The position numbers and the translations under genes were made by a program. 64,000 bases of DNA from Paguma larvata (lineage: Eukaryota; Chordata; Mammalia; Carnivora; Viverridae), in NCBI GenBank assembly GCA_030068075.1, contig CM057844.1:2294001-2358000 (forward strand), given 5' to 3'. Below, one piece after another: positions 34,180-47,231 of the stretch (the stretch's first letter is position 1; every line of letters starts with the position of its first letter). The notes under the pieces were generated by a model. The model was not told where the DNA came from. It did not search any database and saw nothing but the letters and a program-made list of their open reading frames with translations.

Positions 34180-34380
34180 CATTTGCTGGGCCCGCCTGAC
34201 CTCCAACAACCTGTATGAGTGCTTTTCTTTGTTGTCTTCATTGAACCGAGACATAGCAAACTCCAGAGATGCCACAAAATAATCATGGTGCTTACTAATG
34301 TCTACAAATAATTTTTGAATGGTCCAGACATGAGTACCCAGCACAATGAGCCCCAGAAGCAGAGGCATCTTCGGGAACAT
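34180..34380 (-). pseudogene. CST12-like copy B, exon 1 equivalent
   Basis: [19 protein letters not shown] is a signal-peptide-like start, followed by [24 protein letters not shown] and [10 protein letters not shown], then GTAGGT. It is two codons longer than copy A and differs at many residues, although the leader and the VDIS and VRR motifs are kept. Confidence 0.8.
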
Positions 34381-35213
34381 TCTGTCCTTTGTCAGCACCA
34401 AGGACTGGCGACACACGGAGGGAGGGGATGGTAGCTACTTCTGGGCTGCCCTCCACAGCTCTGGATCCCATACAGCCCTGCCCGCAGAGCTGCTGACCTC
34501 CCCACTTTGACTCCAGCTCCGCCTCTCCATCCACCTGCCTTGTCCCTCCCATCATCACCAAACAGAAAGCAGAGCAAGGGGTCATGTTTTCACCCCCTTA
34601 TCAGAAAAACCCTGAACACATGCATACAACATGCTCTGTTCCCTGAACATTTCCAGGGCTGCCTACCTGAACTGCTCTCTGAGAGGGTCCCTCCTTCTAT
34701 CTCAGCCCCACTCCTGCAGAGCCTTATATCCACCTTGCTTGCCCCCCTGGCAGTGCACCAAGGACTGCCTGAATCACACGAATCCCTAGGAACTCTGGAG
34801 CCCATTTCTGGCAGGTGGAGGCAGTGGCCAAGACTGCTTACAACCATGGCTGGAGCCCACAGCACCAGCCAGACCCAGAGGAGTACAGGGTGTGCAGCCA
34901 GCAATGAAGGAGGTGGGGGAGCTGTCTGATCCTCCTCTTTCAGAAAGTACATCTGGCTTCATCCTCCCAGGATGATATGCCTATGATTAGTTTTCCCTCA
35001 AATCAAAAATATGTTCTCATTTTCACTGTGACTTCTTTCTTGACCTGTGGGCTATTGTAGCTGTGCTGTTTAATTTCTACTACAGCCAATTTTTGAATCA
35101 TCTTTTATTGACTTCCAGCTGAAGTCCCTATAGTTAGAAAGTATCCTATTTTTTCTCTTGTTCGAAATTTGTTTAGATTTTATATCCCAGAATATGGCCA
35201 ACATCTATATATT

Positions 35214-35271
35214 CTTTTTTTTAGTTTTATTTTTATTTTTGAGAGAGAGACAACATGAGCAGAGAAGGGGA

Positions 35272-35326
<55 letters not shown>

Positions 35327-35438
35327 CAAGCAGGTTCCAGGCTCAGTGCAGAGCCAGATACAGAGTTTGATCCCACAACCGCGAGATCACAAACTGATCA
35401 AGAGTGGGACACTTAAACAGCTGAGCCTCACAGACACC
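35214..35438 (-). mobile_element. CAN-SINE with expanded (GA)n
   Basis: A T-rich run, GAGAGAGAGACAACATGAGC, a pure GA array at 35281-35322, then the SINE body ending GAGCCTCACAGACACCC. Flanking CTATATATTCTT and CATATACGTTCTT suggest a diverged duplication. The GA array is an expansion of the SINE's own CT-rich region. Confidence 0.88.
35281..35322. repeat. (GA)n microsatellite
   Basis: 21 uninterrupted GA units inside the SINE. Confidence 0.97.
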
Positions 35439-36240
35439 CATATACGTTCTTGAACACAATGAGTATTCTGTATGTTTTAGGAGTTAGATTTTTTTCAGTA
35501 CACCATTTCATTAAAACCTTCCATATATTTACTCTGTTTGTTTTGCTGTATTGAGTTTCGTTTGATTTTTTGGGTTTGGGTTTGGGTATCTTTTTTTGTC
35601 TATTTTTCAGAGACGTGTTAAAGTCTCTCACTATGATTATGATTGTGAAATTTTCTGTTCTTCTTTTCTCATAATGTTTCTTTATATATTATGATACTGT
35701 AATTAAATGCTTATATAGAGCTGTTACCATTTTGGTGGTCAACAATTTACCATTATGAGTTGTACCTTTTATCCCAAGTAATTCGTCTTGCTCTGCAGTT
35801 TATCTTGTCTGATGTCAGAGCTACTACAGCAGCATTGTTTTAATGATATATCTTCATATTTTTGCTGACAGATGGTGTCCTAATCATTATGATGTGTTTT
35901 GTGAGCAGCAGTTTTTATATCAGTCTGAGGGTCTTTTATTTTAAGGATTTATTCCATTTACATTGACTCATATTACTGCTCACTGACACTATTATTACCA
36001 TTATTGTTATGTTAGAGTTCTAGTCAGCCATATTTCTACTTGTTTTCTAATTACCTCATTGTCTGTTCTTACATTCTTTTGAATTATGAAGATCTTTTTA
36101 TTATTCCATTTCTTCCTCTTAATGGCCTTTTTTACCTCTTATTTTACCCTTCTTTTAGTGGTACCTCTAGCGATTATGGCGAGCAACATTTAGTTAATTG
36201 ATTCTACTGTAAATTAATACTTTTACCGTTTCAAGGATGG

Positions 36241-36600
36241 TAGAAATACCTTAGAATACTATTACTCCTAACTTCCCACCCACCTTGTATGTTCTTGTTG
36301 TCATATATTTGAAAGCCCATAAGACAATATGATTGTCTTAAATCATACCAAAGACTTGTAGTACTGAATGAAGGGATAGAACACAAGTCAGCCAGACTGG
36401 CCACTGGAAGACCCACCCTCAACACAGATGCAAGCAGCATGGCAAAGGTTTGCTTTGACATGGAGCTGACCTTGAGACCAAAACCCGCAGAAGGCGGGTC
36501 AGAACTTGGAGCCTGAGCCTAATTGGGTTAACTGCCTGTTGAGAAAAGAAATACCAACATTACCCAGAGGATTTAAACAAGATACAAAGTCTCATTACAT
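36241..36600. other. No gene recognised
   Basis: Diverged sequence between L1 pieces with no coding or RNA signal that I can support. Confidence 0.4.
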
Positions 36601-38110
36601 AACTTTGAAAACGGCCAGGATGCCATCTGAAACTACTCAGCATATGAAAATTTAAGCTCTCATGGAAAAAAAAAAACAATTAACAAACACCAATGATAGA
36701 ATTAAGAAGATAAGAAATAACAAGTGTTGGTGAGGATGTGGAGAAAAAAAAGCCTCGTGCATTGCTGGTGGGAATGTAAATAGGTACAGCCACTTTGGAT
36801 ACAGTATGGAGGTTCTTCAAAAAATTAGGAATACTATATGATCCAGTAATTCCACTACTGGTGTTTATCCAAAGAAGACAAAAACACTAATTCAAAAAAA
36901 TATGTGCACCCCTATGTTTATTGCAGCATTTTTTAACAATAGTCAAGATATGAAAGCAACCCAAGTGTCCATCAATAGATGGATGGATAACGAAGATGTG
37001 ATATAGACAGATGATAGATAGATAGATAGATAGACAGATAGATAGATAGATAATAGAATGGATTATTATTCAGCCATAAAAAAGAATGAGATCTTGCCAT
37101 TTACAACAACACAGACCATACCATAATACCATAGAGGGTATTATGCTAAGTGAAACAAGTCAGACAGAGAAAGACAAATATCATATGATTTTACTTATAT
37201 GTAGAATCTGAAAAACAAAACAAACAAATAAACAAAAAGCAGAAATAGACCCATAAATACAGAGAACAAACTATTGATTTCTATGGGGGGCGTGGATAGA
37301 GGGAAGGATAAAATGGGTGAAGGGAGTGGGAAGTACAGGCTTCTAGTATGGAATGAATAAGTCAAGGAGATGGAAGGCATAGTATAGATAATATAGTCAA
37401 TGGTATTGCAATAGCATTGTATGGTGACAGAGGGTAGCTACATCTGTGGTGAACATAGCATAACATATAGAGTACACTCTTTGTACACTTGAAACTAATA
37501 TAACATTGTGTGTCAACTTTACTTCAACTTAAAAAAAAAGACACCAATACTGACATAACTTAGATATTGTAAATATCTGACAAAGAGTTTAAAGCAACTA
37601 TTACAGAACATTCCAAGAAGTAAGGGTAAGCACTTTTAAAATGAATGGAAAGGTAGGAAATATTAGCAAAATGAGAAAATAAAAAAAGAGGTAGCAAACA
37701 AAAGCAAATACTAAAATACTAAATTAAATCCAAACACATCAATAATTATGTTAGCTATAAGTGATCTAAATTAAAAGAGATTGTCAAAATGAATAAAAAT
37801 ATGACCCAACTATATGTTCACCTTATTCACATACAGCATGATTATGTATACCTAGAAACATTGTATGATTATGTGCATCATGTTGTGAAAATACCAAGGA
37901 ACCTACTCCCAAATCCCCTAAGCTAGTGTATGGTTCTTGCAAAATAGTAGATAGATACGTGGAACAGAATAGTCAAGAAGCATAACCATTAATAGCCTAC
38001 TAACTTTTTACTTTGATGTAAAGTCAATTCAATGTAGAAAAACACTCTTCAAAAATGATGCTGGAATAATTAAGCTCCCTTATGCAATAAATGAACCTCA
38101 AACTCAAGGA
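36601..38110 (+). mobile_element. LINE-1 fragments, plus strand (3' end inserted in older L1)
   Basis: About 36665-37540 is an L1 3' end: GGTGAGGATGTGGAGAAAAA, GCTGGTGGGAATGTAAATAG, CCAAGTGTCCATCAATAGATG, and an A-rich tail before GACACCAATACTG. Flanks 36601-36664 and 37550-38110 look like an older L1 in the same orientation. ACACCAAT occurs on both sides and may be the duplication. Confidence 0.75.
37013..37052. repeat. (GATA)n microsatellite
   Basis: An interrupted GATA/GACA array within the L1 3' part. Confidence 0.95.
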
Positions 38111-39649
38111 ATAAATATGGGGGAAGGAAGAAATGAAGTCATTCTACCATGCTCATCCCAGGGGGGAGGGGTGGGCGGTGGGAGTTGGAAGAGCAGAAAA
38201 AGAAAGCAAGTTTAAAGAGTTCATCTTCTGGGAGAGAAGGAGTGAACAGATAATAGTATAGAAAAGTAGGTATGATTATATTTTTAAGAGTAGGAAAATA
38301 TAGGTTTATTTGGTCTATACTGACAAATGGTAATGGTTCTTTAAGCCTCCCTCTGTCCATACACTTTGCAAAGGAGACTTTGCAGTTCTTCTCACTGAAA
38401 AATGGAGTCTATTCTCCCATTCCATGGTATGTAGCAGAAGTGTCTGTGGGCCAATTCCAAGGCTAAACCCCAAGGACCTAGAGCACATCCTCTCATCTCT
38501 TGAAAACCTGTCACTATTGTGGGCACGGGCCTAGGTTACCCTGCGGAAGCATGAAAGGCCATGTAGAACAGAACCAAGTGGACCTAACTAAGGACCCCAA
38601 CACATGAAAGAATACAGCCAAAGAAAGCATAACAAAGATTATGTTTTAAAAAAAAGTTGGAAGAAGAGCTGAGAACACAAAATAAACCCAAGAGAAAATG
38701 TCGGAACATTTAGCGTAATAAACATAAATTAACTCTGAGCAAACTGTGTGCATTGAAGCTGAAAAAAAATGTGGGCAAAGCAGCAGAAGCCCCTTTGAAA
38801 GGTTAGAAGCCATGGAACTTTCATGAGAGCCTCTCCTACCATAGAAGGATTTACTGCGACTTCTTGTTGTTCAAACTGCAGTCACAGACCATTGCTGAGT
38901 TATGTTAACATTTATTTAAATAGAAAATATACATATTATTTATATCTATGTAGATAAATAAATATCTTCAGTTTTATCTATAATTTATAATGTATTATAG
39001 ATTTATTTATTATCTACATAAGCTTAAAAATAATTTCATAAAGTACAAAATAGAGTGCATGCATGGCATATACTGAAAACAGGAAATATACATTAGTTCA
39101 TTAAACTTTTTTTTCATTTACTTAATGGTTTTATATATTTGGGTGTGTGCTGGGCCATAAAATACACTATTATATTTCTTACTGTGGAATGATTCAACAT
39201 GTTTAAAATCCACTGTTCTTATATCCTAGTTCATTGAGCAACAAAAGAGTCTGTGCAGCCAGCTGAAAGGGCCAGTACAAGAACAACCATGCTTTCTATT
39301 CTGTACACAAACCATCTTAACTCCTCAAGGCTAGCCTACAATCACTCTTTGATAGGCTCATACTTTGTTGCCTTGTCTTCTCATATTTGTAGTCAGGCAG
39401 TGATCCTTATTTAAAAGAACTTGAAAAAAGAACTTCCTGCATATATTGTAACTACTTACAAGGCTAGGGTTTCTGGGGGCAATGTTCCAGATATTTGCAG
39501 TTCTGCCAAAAGTTTAGAAGTTGTTTACGCCTCTTTGTAAGGTTTTTAGTGTACCTGCATAGTGTACGGGCTATAGAGGGCTTCATAGTTTCAGTTCTAG
39601 TGGGAACTGGATGTAACTTCATTCGGGTTTCATTCTGTTAGCTGGTTCA
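38111..39649. other. No gene recognised; AT-rich
   Basis: Includes a highly AT-rich stretch at 38920-39050. The end of the region may belong to the 5' UTR of the following L1. No exon-like frame was found. Confidence 0.4.
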
Positions 39650-41752
39650 TTTATTTGTTAATTTTCTTTGCTTTTGTTTTTGCTTAAATTGTTTGATTTT
39701 TTTCTTACTTTTCTTCCTTTTTCTTAGATATAGAAAAAGAAAATTTTATTTTTATTTTCTTTTTTTGCTTTATTTTTTATTTCTTTGATGTTTTAATTCT
39801 ATTTCATTTTTATTTCATTTTATTCTATTTTACCATACAATTTTTTTAATTTTTAAAATTTTTTCTTACCTTTTTTCCTTTTTCTTTCCCTTTTTTCTCT
39901 ATTCTATTAAGCTTCTTTCAAAAAGCAGACCAAAACACACCTACATTCTACTTTTATTTATTTGATTTTTTGTTTTGTTTTTAATTTTTTTATTTTAATG
40001 TTTTATTTTATTAATTTTTTCTTCCTCCAAAATGACAAAATGAAGTAATTCACTCCAAAAGAAAGAATAGGAAGAAATGACAGCCAGTGGCTTAATCAAC
40101 ACAGATGTCTGAATTAGAATTTATAACCATGTTAATAAGAACACTAGCTTGGGCTGAAAAAGGCTTGGAATTCCTTCTTATAGAGACAAAAGAAGTAGAA
40201 TCTAGTCAGGACAAAATTAAAAATGTTATAACTGAGATGCAATTTTGAATGGATGCCATGATGGGATGAAGGAACAAAGCAGAGCAGTGAATCAGCGATT
40301 TAGAAGATAAAATTATGGAGAATAATGAAGCAGAAAAAAAGAGGGAAACGAAGACATTGGAGCATGATACAAGACTTAGAGAACTCAGTGTCTTATTAAA
40401 AAGGAATAACATCTGAATCATAGGTGTCCCAGAAGATGAAGACAGAGAAAAGGGGGCAGAAGGTTTGTATGAGCAATTATAGCAGAACACTTTGCTAATC
40501 TGGGAAAGGACACAGACATCAAAATCCTAGAAGCACAGAGAACTCCCTTCAGATTCAAGAAAAACCGACCATCACCTAGGCATATCACACTCAAATGCAC
40601 AAAATACACAGACAAAGAAAGAATAATGAAAGCAGCAAGGGTAACAAAGTCCTTAACCTGTAAGGGAGAACAGATTAAGTTCACAGCACACCTATCCACA
40701 GAAACTTGGCAGGTCAGAAAGGAGTGGCAATATATATTCAACATGCTGAATCAGAAAAATATGCAGGCAAGAATTCTTTATCTGGCATGACCAACTTCAA
40801 ATTAGAAAGTGGGATAAAGAGTTTCCCAGACAAACAAAAACTAAAGGAGTTTGTGACCACTAAACCAGCCCTACAAGAAATTTTAAGAGGGAACTCTTTG
40901 AGCATAGAAAAGACAAACAAAACAAAAAAGACCAAAAGCAACAAACACTAGAAAGGACGAGAGACATCACCAGAAACACCAACTCTACAGACAACACGAT
41001 AGCACTAAATTCATATCTTTCAGTACTCACTCTAAATGCCAATGGACTAAATGCTCCAATAAAAAAAATTGTATTATAATGGATAATAAAACAAGACCCA
41101 TCTACATGCTGTTTATAGGAAGCTCATTTTAGACATAAAGACACCTGTAGACTGAAAGTTGAGGGGATGGAGAACCATCTATATGCTAATGGTCATCAAA
41201 AGAAAGCTGGAGTAGACATACTTACGTCAGACAAACTATATTTTAAAATAAAGACTGTAACAAGTGATGAATTATATTATAATTAAGGGGTATATCCACC
41301 AAGAAGATCTAACAATTGTAAATATTTATGCCCCCAGTGTGAAACATCCAAATATACAAATCAATTAATCACAAACAGAAAGAAACTCATTGATAATAAT
41401 ACTATAAGAGTAGAGGACTTCAACACCCCAGTTACAGTAATGGATAGATCATCTAAACAGAAAGTCAGCAAGGAAACAATGGCTTTGGATAACACACTGG
41501 ACCAGATGAACTTAACAAATATAATTAGAACATTTCATCCTCAATGAGTGGAATACGCATTCTTCCTGAGTACACATAGAACATTCCCCAGAAGAGATCA
41601 CAACTGGATCACAAATCAGCCCTCAACAAGTACAAAAATATGGAGATCATATTTTCAGAGCACAACGCTATGATATTAGAAGTCAACCACAAGAAAAAAA
41701 TTGGAAATCCCTCAAATACATGGAGGTTAAATAACATACTACTAAAGAATGA

Positions 41753-42106
41753 GAAAAAATGAAATCTGGCCATGTGTAGCAACATGGATGGAACTGGAGG
41801 GTATTATGTTAAGTGAAATAAGTCAGTCAGAAAAAGACAGATACCATATGTTTCCACGAATAGGTGGACTTTGTGAGACTAAGCAAAAGGGGAAGAGGGG
41901 AGGGGAAGTGGGGGAAGAAAAAAAGACACAGAGAGGGAGGGAGATAAAACATAAGAGACTCTCAAAGACTAAGAACAAACTGAGGGTGAGGGGGATGAGG
42001 TGGGGGGGAGAGGGGGTGATGGGCATTAAAAAGGGCACATGTTGGGATGAACACTGGTGTTTTATGTAAACCAATTTGAAAATAAACTATTATAAATTAA
42101 AAAAAA
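41753..42106 (+). mobile_element. Young 5'-truncated LINE-1 tail with 9-bp duplication
   Basis: 354 bp, from ORF2 C-terminus-like sequence through the 3' UTR G-rich tract to an A tail. AAAGAATGA at 41744-41752 and 42107-42115 is the target-site duplication, and the host ORF2 reads through when the insert is removed. The 3' UTR matches that of the intact L1 at 12688-13022, so it belongs to the young subfamily. Confidence 0.92.
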
Positions 42107-43756
42107 AAAGAATGAATGTGTTAACCAGAAAATTAAAGAGGAAATAAAGTAGAACAGGAAAGCAAATGAAAATGAATACATTACAGTCTGAAACCTTTGG
42201 GATGCAGCAAAAGCAGTACTAAGGAAAAAGTATATTGCAATACAGGTCTACCTCAAGAAACAAGAAAGGTCTCAAATACAAAACCTAACCTTACACATAA
42301 AGGAACTAGAAAAGTAATAGCAAATAAAATCTAAAGCCAGCAAAAGAAGGGAAATATTAAAGACTAGAGCAGAATTAAATAATATTGGAGAGAAGGAGCC
42401 AACGTGGCAGAGGAGTAGGGAGACCTGGTATTCCCCTATGTCTTCCAAACAAAGAAGGACTGAAACCAAAGGAATCTCAACTCCAAGAGTCTGGGAGGAA
42501 AGGAGTTGGAATCTACAAGGAAGAAAACGCAAAATCCAGAAAGCACCTGAATGAGTGTGTGAGTGCAAACTGGGGGAGATAAGATGGTCAGAAGAGGTAT
42601 GGAGGGGAGGGAACCCCTACTGTGGAAAGACAAAGGGAAGAGAAAGAGCAACTGGGAAAGATCAGGGTGGTCGGTATCTGGACAAGAGGAAAACTTCGAA
42701 TGGGGAAGGAGAAGGAGCCTACCATCCAGTCCCTAACCTCAGAGCTTTTGAAGAGAAGTTCTGTTTCTAACAGCAGAACTCTCTCCCACTGGGGCCCGCA
42801 AGCCCAGCCTGTGTCACAGAGAGGTGCGGAGCCTCCTCCATATCAGTGTTACTCCAAGGACACAATTTACATAAGGGAAACAGGACATAGCAGTCGGAGT
42901 GAGCTTAAAAACTCAGATAAGCGTGGAGCACGCAACCGCCCAAAACATTGCACTGTGCCTGCATCCCGGGCAAAGTGAGGATGGAAACAAAGGCGTGATT
43001 TGAGACTCCGGATCTGTGAAGAATGGACTGGGGGGACACCATTGTTGTCCCGCATATCTACAAAACCAGATTCTAGGATTCCATTCGCTGGCCTCCAGCG
43101 GAGACAGGACCACCTACACCAAACCACACACCTCATCATAGGAGAGATGCCTTTCTGCAGGAGCGATAGACGCTGTGAAACAAACACTGCTACCTGGATT
43201 AACTCCAGGTCGATTCTTCTTTTTTAATAGTGTCCCTATTCTCCTTCTTACCTCTCCCCACTCCCAAGATGGTCACCCAGGGTATTGACTTGCTTAAACA
43301 GACATTTAACCCACGTTCTCAATGCATGTTCCACACCTCCTGCTGTACTTTCCTATCTCTCTCTCTGGAATAACCAGGCCACATAGTTCATCTGGGTAAC
43401 ATCTATCTTCATTTCTTTTTCCTCGCCTCCTTCTTTATTCTGATTTCTCTCTTTCTGGATTAAGTCTTTCAGTCTCTCTACCTGGTCAAAGTTCATTTTC
43501 TCTTTCTCCTCGGACCTGTCATTACTCTCTCTATATCTGCTTTGCCATCAGGAAAAAACACACACCCTGTCCTTAACTTGTAGCTGGTAATTCAGGTCGT
43601 ATGCCTACAGAGTGTCATTTTTTATTCTTTTTTTCTGTTGTGATCTGCTTTCCTCTTTTATTTGTCAGTACATTTGTGTGTTTTTGTTTCCTGTTTGTTT
43701 GTCTGTTTTCTATTCCAGGGCAACCTCAGGAAACAAAAAAAACCCACCCAGTGAAA

Positions 43757-44874
43757 ATGACGAAATGGAAAAATTCTCCTTGAAAGAAATTACAGAGTGT
43801 AGTGACAGCTAAAGAATTGATGAAAACAGATATAAGCAACATAACAGAACATGAATATAGAATGAAAATCATAAAACTAATCGCCGGGCTTGAAAAAAGC
43901 ATAGAAGACAGCAGGAGTCCCTTGCTGCAGAGATCAAGTACCTTAAAAATGGTCTGGAGTGGGGTGCCTGGGTGGCTCAGTCGGTTGGGCATCCGACTTC
44001 GGCTCAGGTCATGATCTCACAGTCTGTGGGTTCGAGCCCCGCGTCGGGCTCTGTGCTGACAGCTTAGAGCCTGGAACCTGCTTTGGATTCTGTGTCTCCC
44101 TCTCTCTCTCTGCCCTTCTCCTGCTCACACACTGTCTCTCTGTCTCTCAAAAATAAATAAAAACATTTAAAGAAAATGGTCTGGAGGAATTAAAAAATGC
44201 TTTAAGTGAGGTACAAAACAAATTGGAGGCAGGCACAGCATGAATTGAAGAGGTGGAAGAGAGAATAGGTTAATTAGAAGATAAAATTATGGAAAAATAG
44301 GAAGCAGAAAAAAAGAGAGAGAAGCTGATTCAGGAAGAGGAAAGGAGAATTTGAGAGCTGAGCGATGCAATCAAACGGAACAATATCCGTATCATAGGAA
44401 TTCCAGAGGAAGAAGAGAGGTAGAAAGGAGCTGAAGGCGTACTTGAACGAATCATTGCTGAGAACTTCCCCAACATGAGGAAGGAAACGGGCATGGAAAT
44501 CCAAGAGTCACAGAAAACTCCCCTCAGAAATAACTTGACTAGACTTCTGCACGATCCATCAAAGTGAAACTGTCAAAATGCAAGGACAAAGAGAGAATTC
44601 TGAAAGCAGCTAAGGAAAAACAGGCCTTAACATACAAAGGTAGACACATAAGGGTAGTAGCAGACTCATCTATAGAAACTTGGCAGGGCAGAAAGGAATG
44701 GCAGGAAATCTTCAATGTGATGAACAGGAAAGATATGCAACCAAGAATCCTTTATCCGGCCAGCCTGTCATTCAGAATGGATGGAGAGATAAAGGTTTTC
44801 CCAAATAAACAAAAACAGAAGGAATTCATCACAAATAAACCAATCTTACAAGAAATCCTGAGGGGGACTCTATG
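43757..44874 (+). pseudogene. L1 ORF1 pseudogene split by a SINE
   Basis: The ATG at 43757 gives MTKWKNSP then TGA. Downstream frames keep ORF1 blocks such as DISNITEHEYRMKIIKLIAG (43800s) and WQGRKEWQEIFNVMNRKDMQ (44690s). The SINE at 43960-44172 interrupts the coiled-coil region. Confidence 0.88.
43960..44172 (+). mobile_element. Young CAN-SINE with 14-bp target-site duplication
   Basis: Head GGGTGCCTGGGTGGCTCAGT, box B region GGTTCGAGCCCCGCGTCGGG, TC-rich body and AAAAATAAATAAAAACATTT tail. AAAATGGTCTGGAG flanks it at 43946-43959 and 44173-44186, identical on both sides. It is the most consensus-like SINE in the window and the youngest layer of this nest. Confidence 0.97.
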
Positions 44875-44941
44875 AAGGAAAGGTTGCAAGGAAAACAAAG
44901 AACCAGAGACACCTTTACAAGTATGACCTGCAGACATCACA

Positions 44942-47231
44942 ATGACTCTAAATCCATATTTTTCAATATTAATGCTGAATATAAATGGGCTAAATGTTCC
45001 AATTAAAAGATATAGGGTAACAGAATGGATTAAAAAACAAGACCTATCTGTCTGCTGTCTTCAAGACACTCATTTTAGACCTGAGGACACCTTCAGATTG
45101 AAAGTGAGGGGATGGAGAACTATCTACCATGCTACTGGAAGTCAAAGGAAAGCTGGAGTAGCCACAGTTATATCAGGCAAACTAGACTTTAAAGTAAAGG
45201 ATGTAACAAAACATGAAGAAGAGCATTATATAATAATCTAGGGACTATCCAGCAGGAAGAGCTAACAATTATAAATATATACGCACCAAATTCAGGGGCA
45301 CCCAAATTTGTAAAACAACTAATTACAAACATAAGCAATCTTATTGATAGAAATGTGCTTAATGCAGGGGACTTTAACACTCCACTCGCAGCATTGGATA
45401 GATCAACTAAACAGAGGATCATTAAAGAAGCAATGGCCCTAAACGATACATTGGAACAGATGGGCCTGACAGATATCTTCAGGGCCCTTGATCCAGAAAC
45501 AAAGGAATTTACATTCTTCTCAAATGCACGTGGTACATTTTCCAAGATAGACCATATACTGGAGCACAAGGAAGCTCTCAATAAATATAAAAGAATTGAT
45601 ATCATACATTGCACACTTTCATATCACAATGCTGTGAAACTTGAAATCAACCACAGGAAAAAGTCTGGAAAACCCCCAAAAACATGGAGGCTAAAAAACA
45701 ACCTACTGAAGAATGAATGGGTCAACAAAGCAATTAGAGGAAAAATTAAAGAATACATGGAAACAAATTAAAATGAAATTACAACAATCCAAATGCTTTG
45801 GGATGCGGCAAAGGCAGTCCTGAAAGGGAAATATGTTGCAGTCTAGGCCCATCTCAAGAAACAAGAAATATCGCTAACACAAAAATCTAACAGCACACCT
45901 AAAGGAACTAGAAGCAGAAAAGCTAAGACACGTCAAACTCAACAGAAAGAGAGAAATAACAAAAATCAGGGCAGAAATTAATAATGTGGAAACCGAAAAT
46001 GTAGTGGAATATTGAAGAAGAAAACCAAGGTGGGAGACATCACAATCCCAGACTTTAACCTCTACTACAAAGAGGTAATCATCAAAACAGTATGATATTG
46101 GCACAAAAACAGACACATAGACTAATGGAATAAAATAGAGAACCCAGAAATGGACCCATAAGCATATGGCCAACTAATCTTTGACAAAGAAGGAAAGAAT
46201 CTCCAATGGAATAAATACAGCCTCTTTAACAAACAGTGCTGGGAGAACTGGACAGCAACACGTAGAAAAATGAAACTAGACCACTTTCTTACACCATACG
46301 CAAAAATAAATTCAAAATTGATGAAGGACCTAAATGTGAGACAGGAAACCATCAAAATCTTAGAGAAGAAAGCAGGAAAAAACTTTTTGACCTGAGCTGC
46401 AGCAATTTCTTACTCAACACATCTCCGAAGGCAAGAGAAGTAAAAGCAAAAATGAACTATTGGGACCTCATCAAGATAAAAAGCTTCTGCACGGCAAAGG
46501 AAACAACCAACAAAACTAATAGACAACTGACAGAATGGGTAAATATAGTTGCAAATGACATTTCGGATAAAGGACTAGTATCTAAAATCCATAAAGAACT
46601 TACCAAACTCCACAGCCAAAAAACAAATAATCCAGGGAAGAAATGGGCAGAAGATATAATAGGCACTTCTCCAAAGAAGACATCTAGATGGCCAACAAAC
46701 ACATGAAATGATGCTCATCATCAGGCAAATACAAATCAAAATCACACTGAGAAACCACCTAACACCAGTAAGAGTGGCTAAAATAAGCAAAACAGAAAAC
46801 TATAGATGCTGGCAAGGATGTGGAGAAAGAGGCACCCTCTTACAGTGTTGGTGGGAATGCAAACTAGTGGAGAATGGTGTGGAGGTTCCTCAAAAAAAAT
46901 GGAAATAGAACTACCCTATGACCCAGCAATAGCACTGCTGGGAATTTACCCAAGAGATACAAGAGCGCTGATGCATAGCGGCACATGTATAGCAGCACTT
47001 TTGACAATAGCCAAATCATGGAATGAGACTAAGTGTCCACCAACTGACGAATGTATAAAGAAGAAGTGGTATATATATATATATACAGTGGAATACTATG
47101 CTGCAATGAGAAAGAATGAAATCTGGCCATGTGCAACAACGTGGATGGAATTGGAGGATATTATGCTAAGTGAAATAAGTCAGTCAGAGAAAGACAGATA
47201 TCATATGTTTCCATGCATAGGTGGATTTTGA
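44942..47231 (+). pseudogene. L1 ORF2 pseudogene with large internal deletion
   Basis: The endonuclease start MTLNPYFSILMLNINGLN resembles residues 26-42 of the intact ORF2 frame. Open pieces at 44942-45241, 45355-45771 and 46452-46706 lie in different frames. The reverse transcriptase centre, including any FADD motif, is missing at the 46012 joint. The C-terminal CWQGCGERGTLLQCWWECK motif is still visible (its His is Gln). Confidence 0.88.

Larger units (their letters stand above)
31530..34380 (-). pseudogene. CST12-like cystatin, copy B (probable pseudogene)
   Basis: Three exon equivalents of copy A are recognisable: exon 1 34380-34180, exon 2 about 32608-32507, exon 3 31673-31530. Exon 1 is open for 67 codons with a GTAGGT donor. 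Exon 2 keeps both cysteines (TIC, NNC) and NCPLQEG, but its start is about seven bases shorter than in A and only a shifted AG (CAGAG|GCT) restores phase. Its donor is AAG|ATTTGA, with GT lost, so read-through meets TGA at once. In exon 3 the TAG of copy A is TAT, extending the frame 21 codons to a TAG at 31530-31532. Taken together it probably makes no full cystatin. A protein truncated after exon 2 cannot be excluded. Confidence 0.75.
30150..34850. repeat. Cystatin duplicon B
   Basis: Same-orientation partner of 21720-27400. Similarity is uneven: about 30875-31330 matches A at roughly 95% by eye, whereas the exon 1 region is clearly more diverged. B contains a private L1 3' tail (33241-33618) and a private internal duplication (30745-31006). 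Confidence 0.88.
34985..36240 (-). mobile_element. Ancient LINE-1 fragment
   Basis: Reads as the endonuclease-to-ORF1 part of a very old L1 on the minus strand (CTGTGACTTCTTTCTTGACC, GTTAAAGTCTCTCACTATGA, ATTCCATTTACATTGACTCA). No frame survives. A SINE splits it at 35214-35438. Confidence 0.7.

Noticed and set aside
43960..44172. tRNA-Lys-like gene
   Set aside because: The box A/B-like sequences belong to the SINE head; no intact cloverleaf or functional tRNA is supported.
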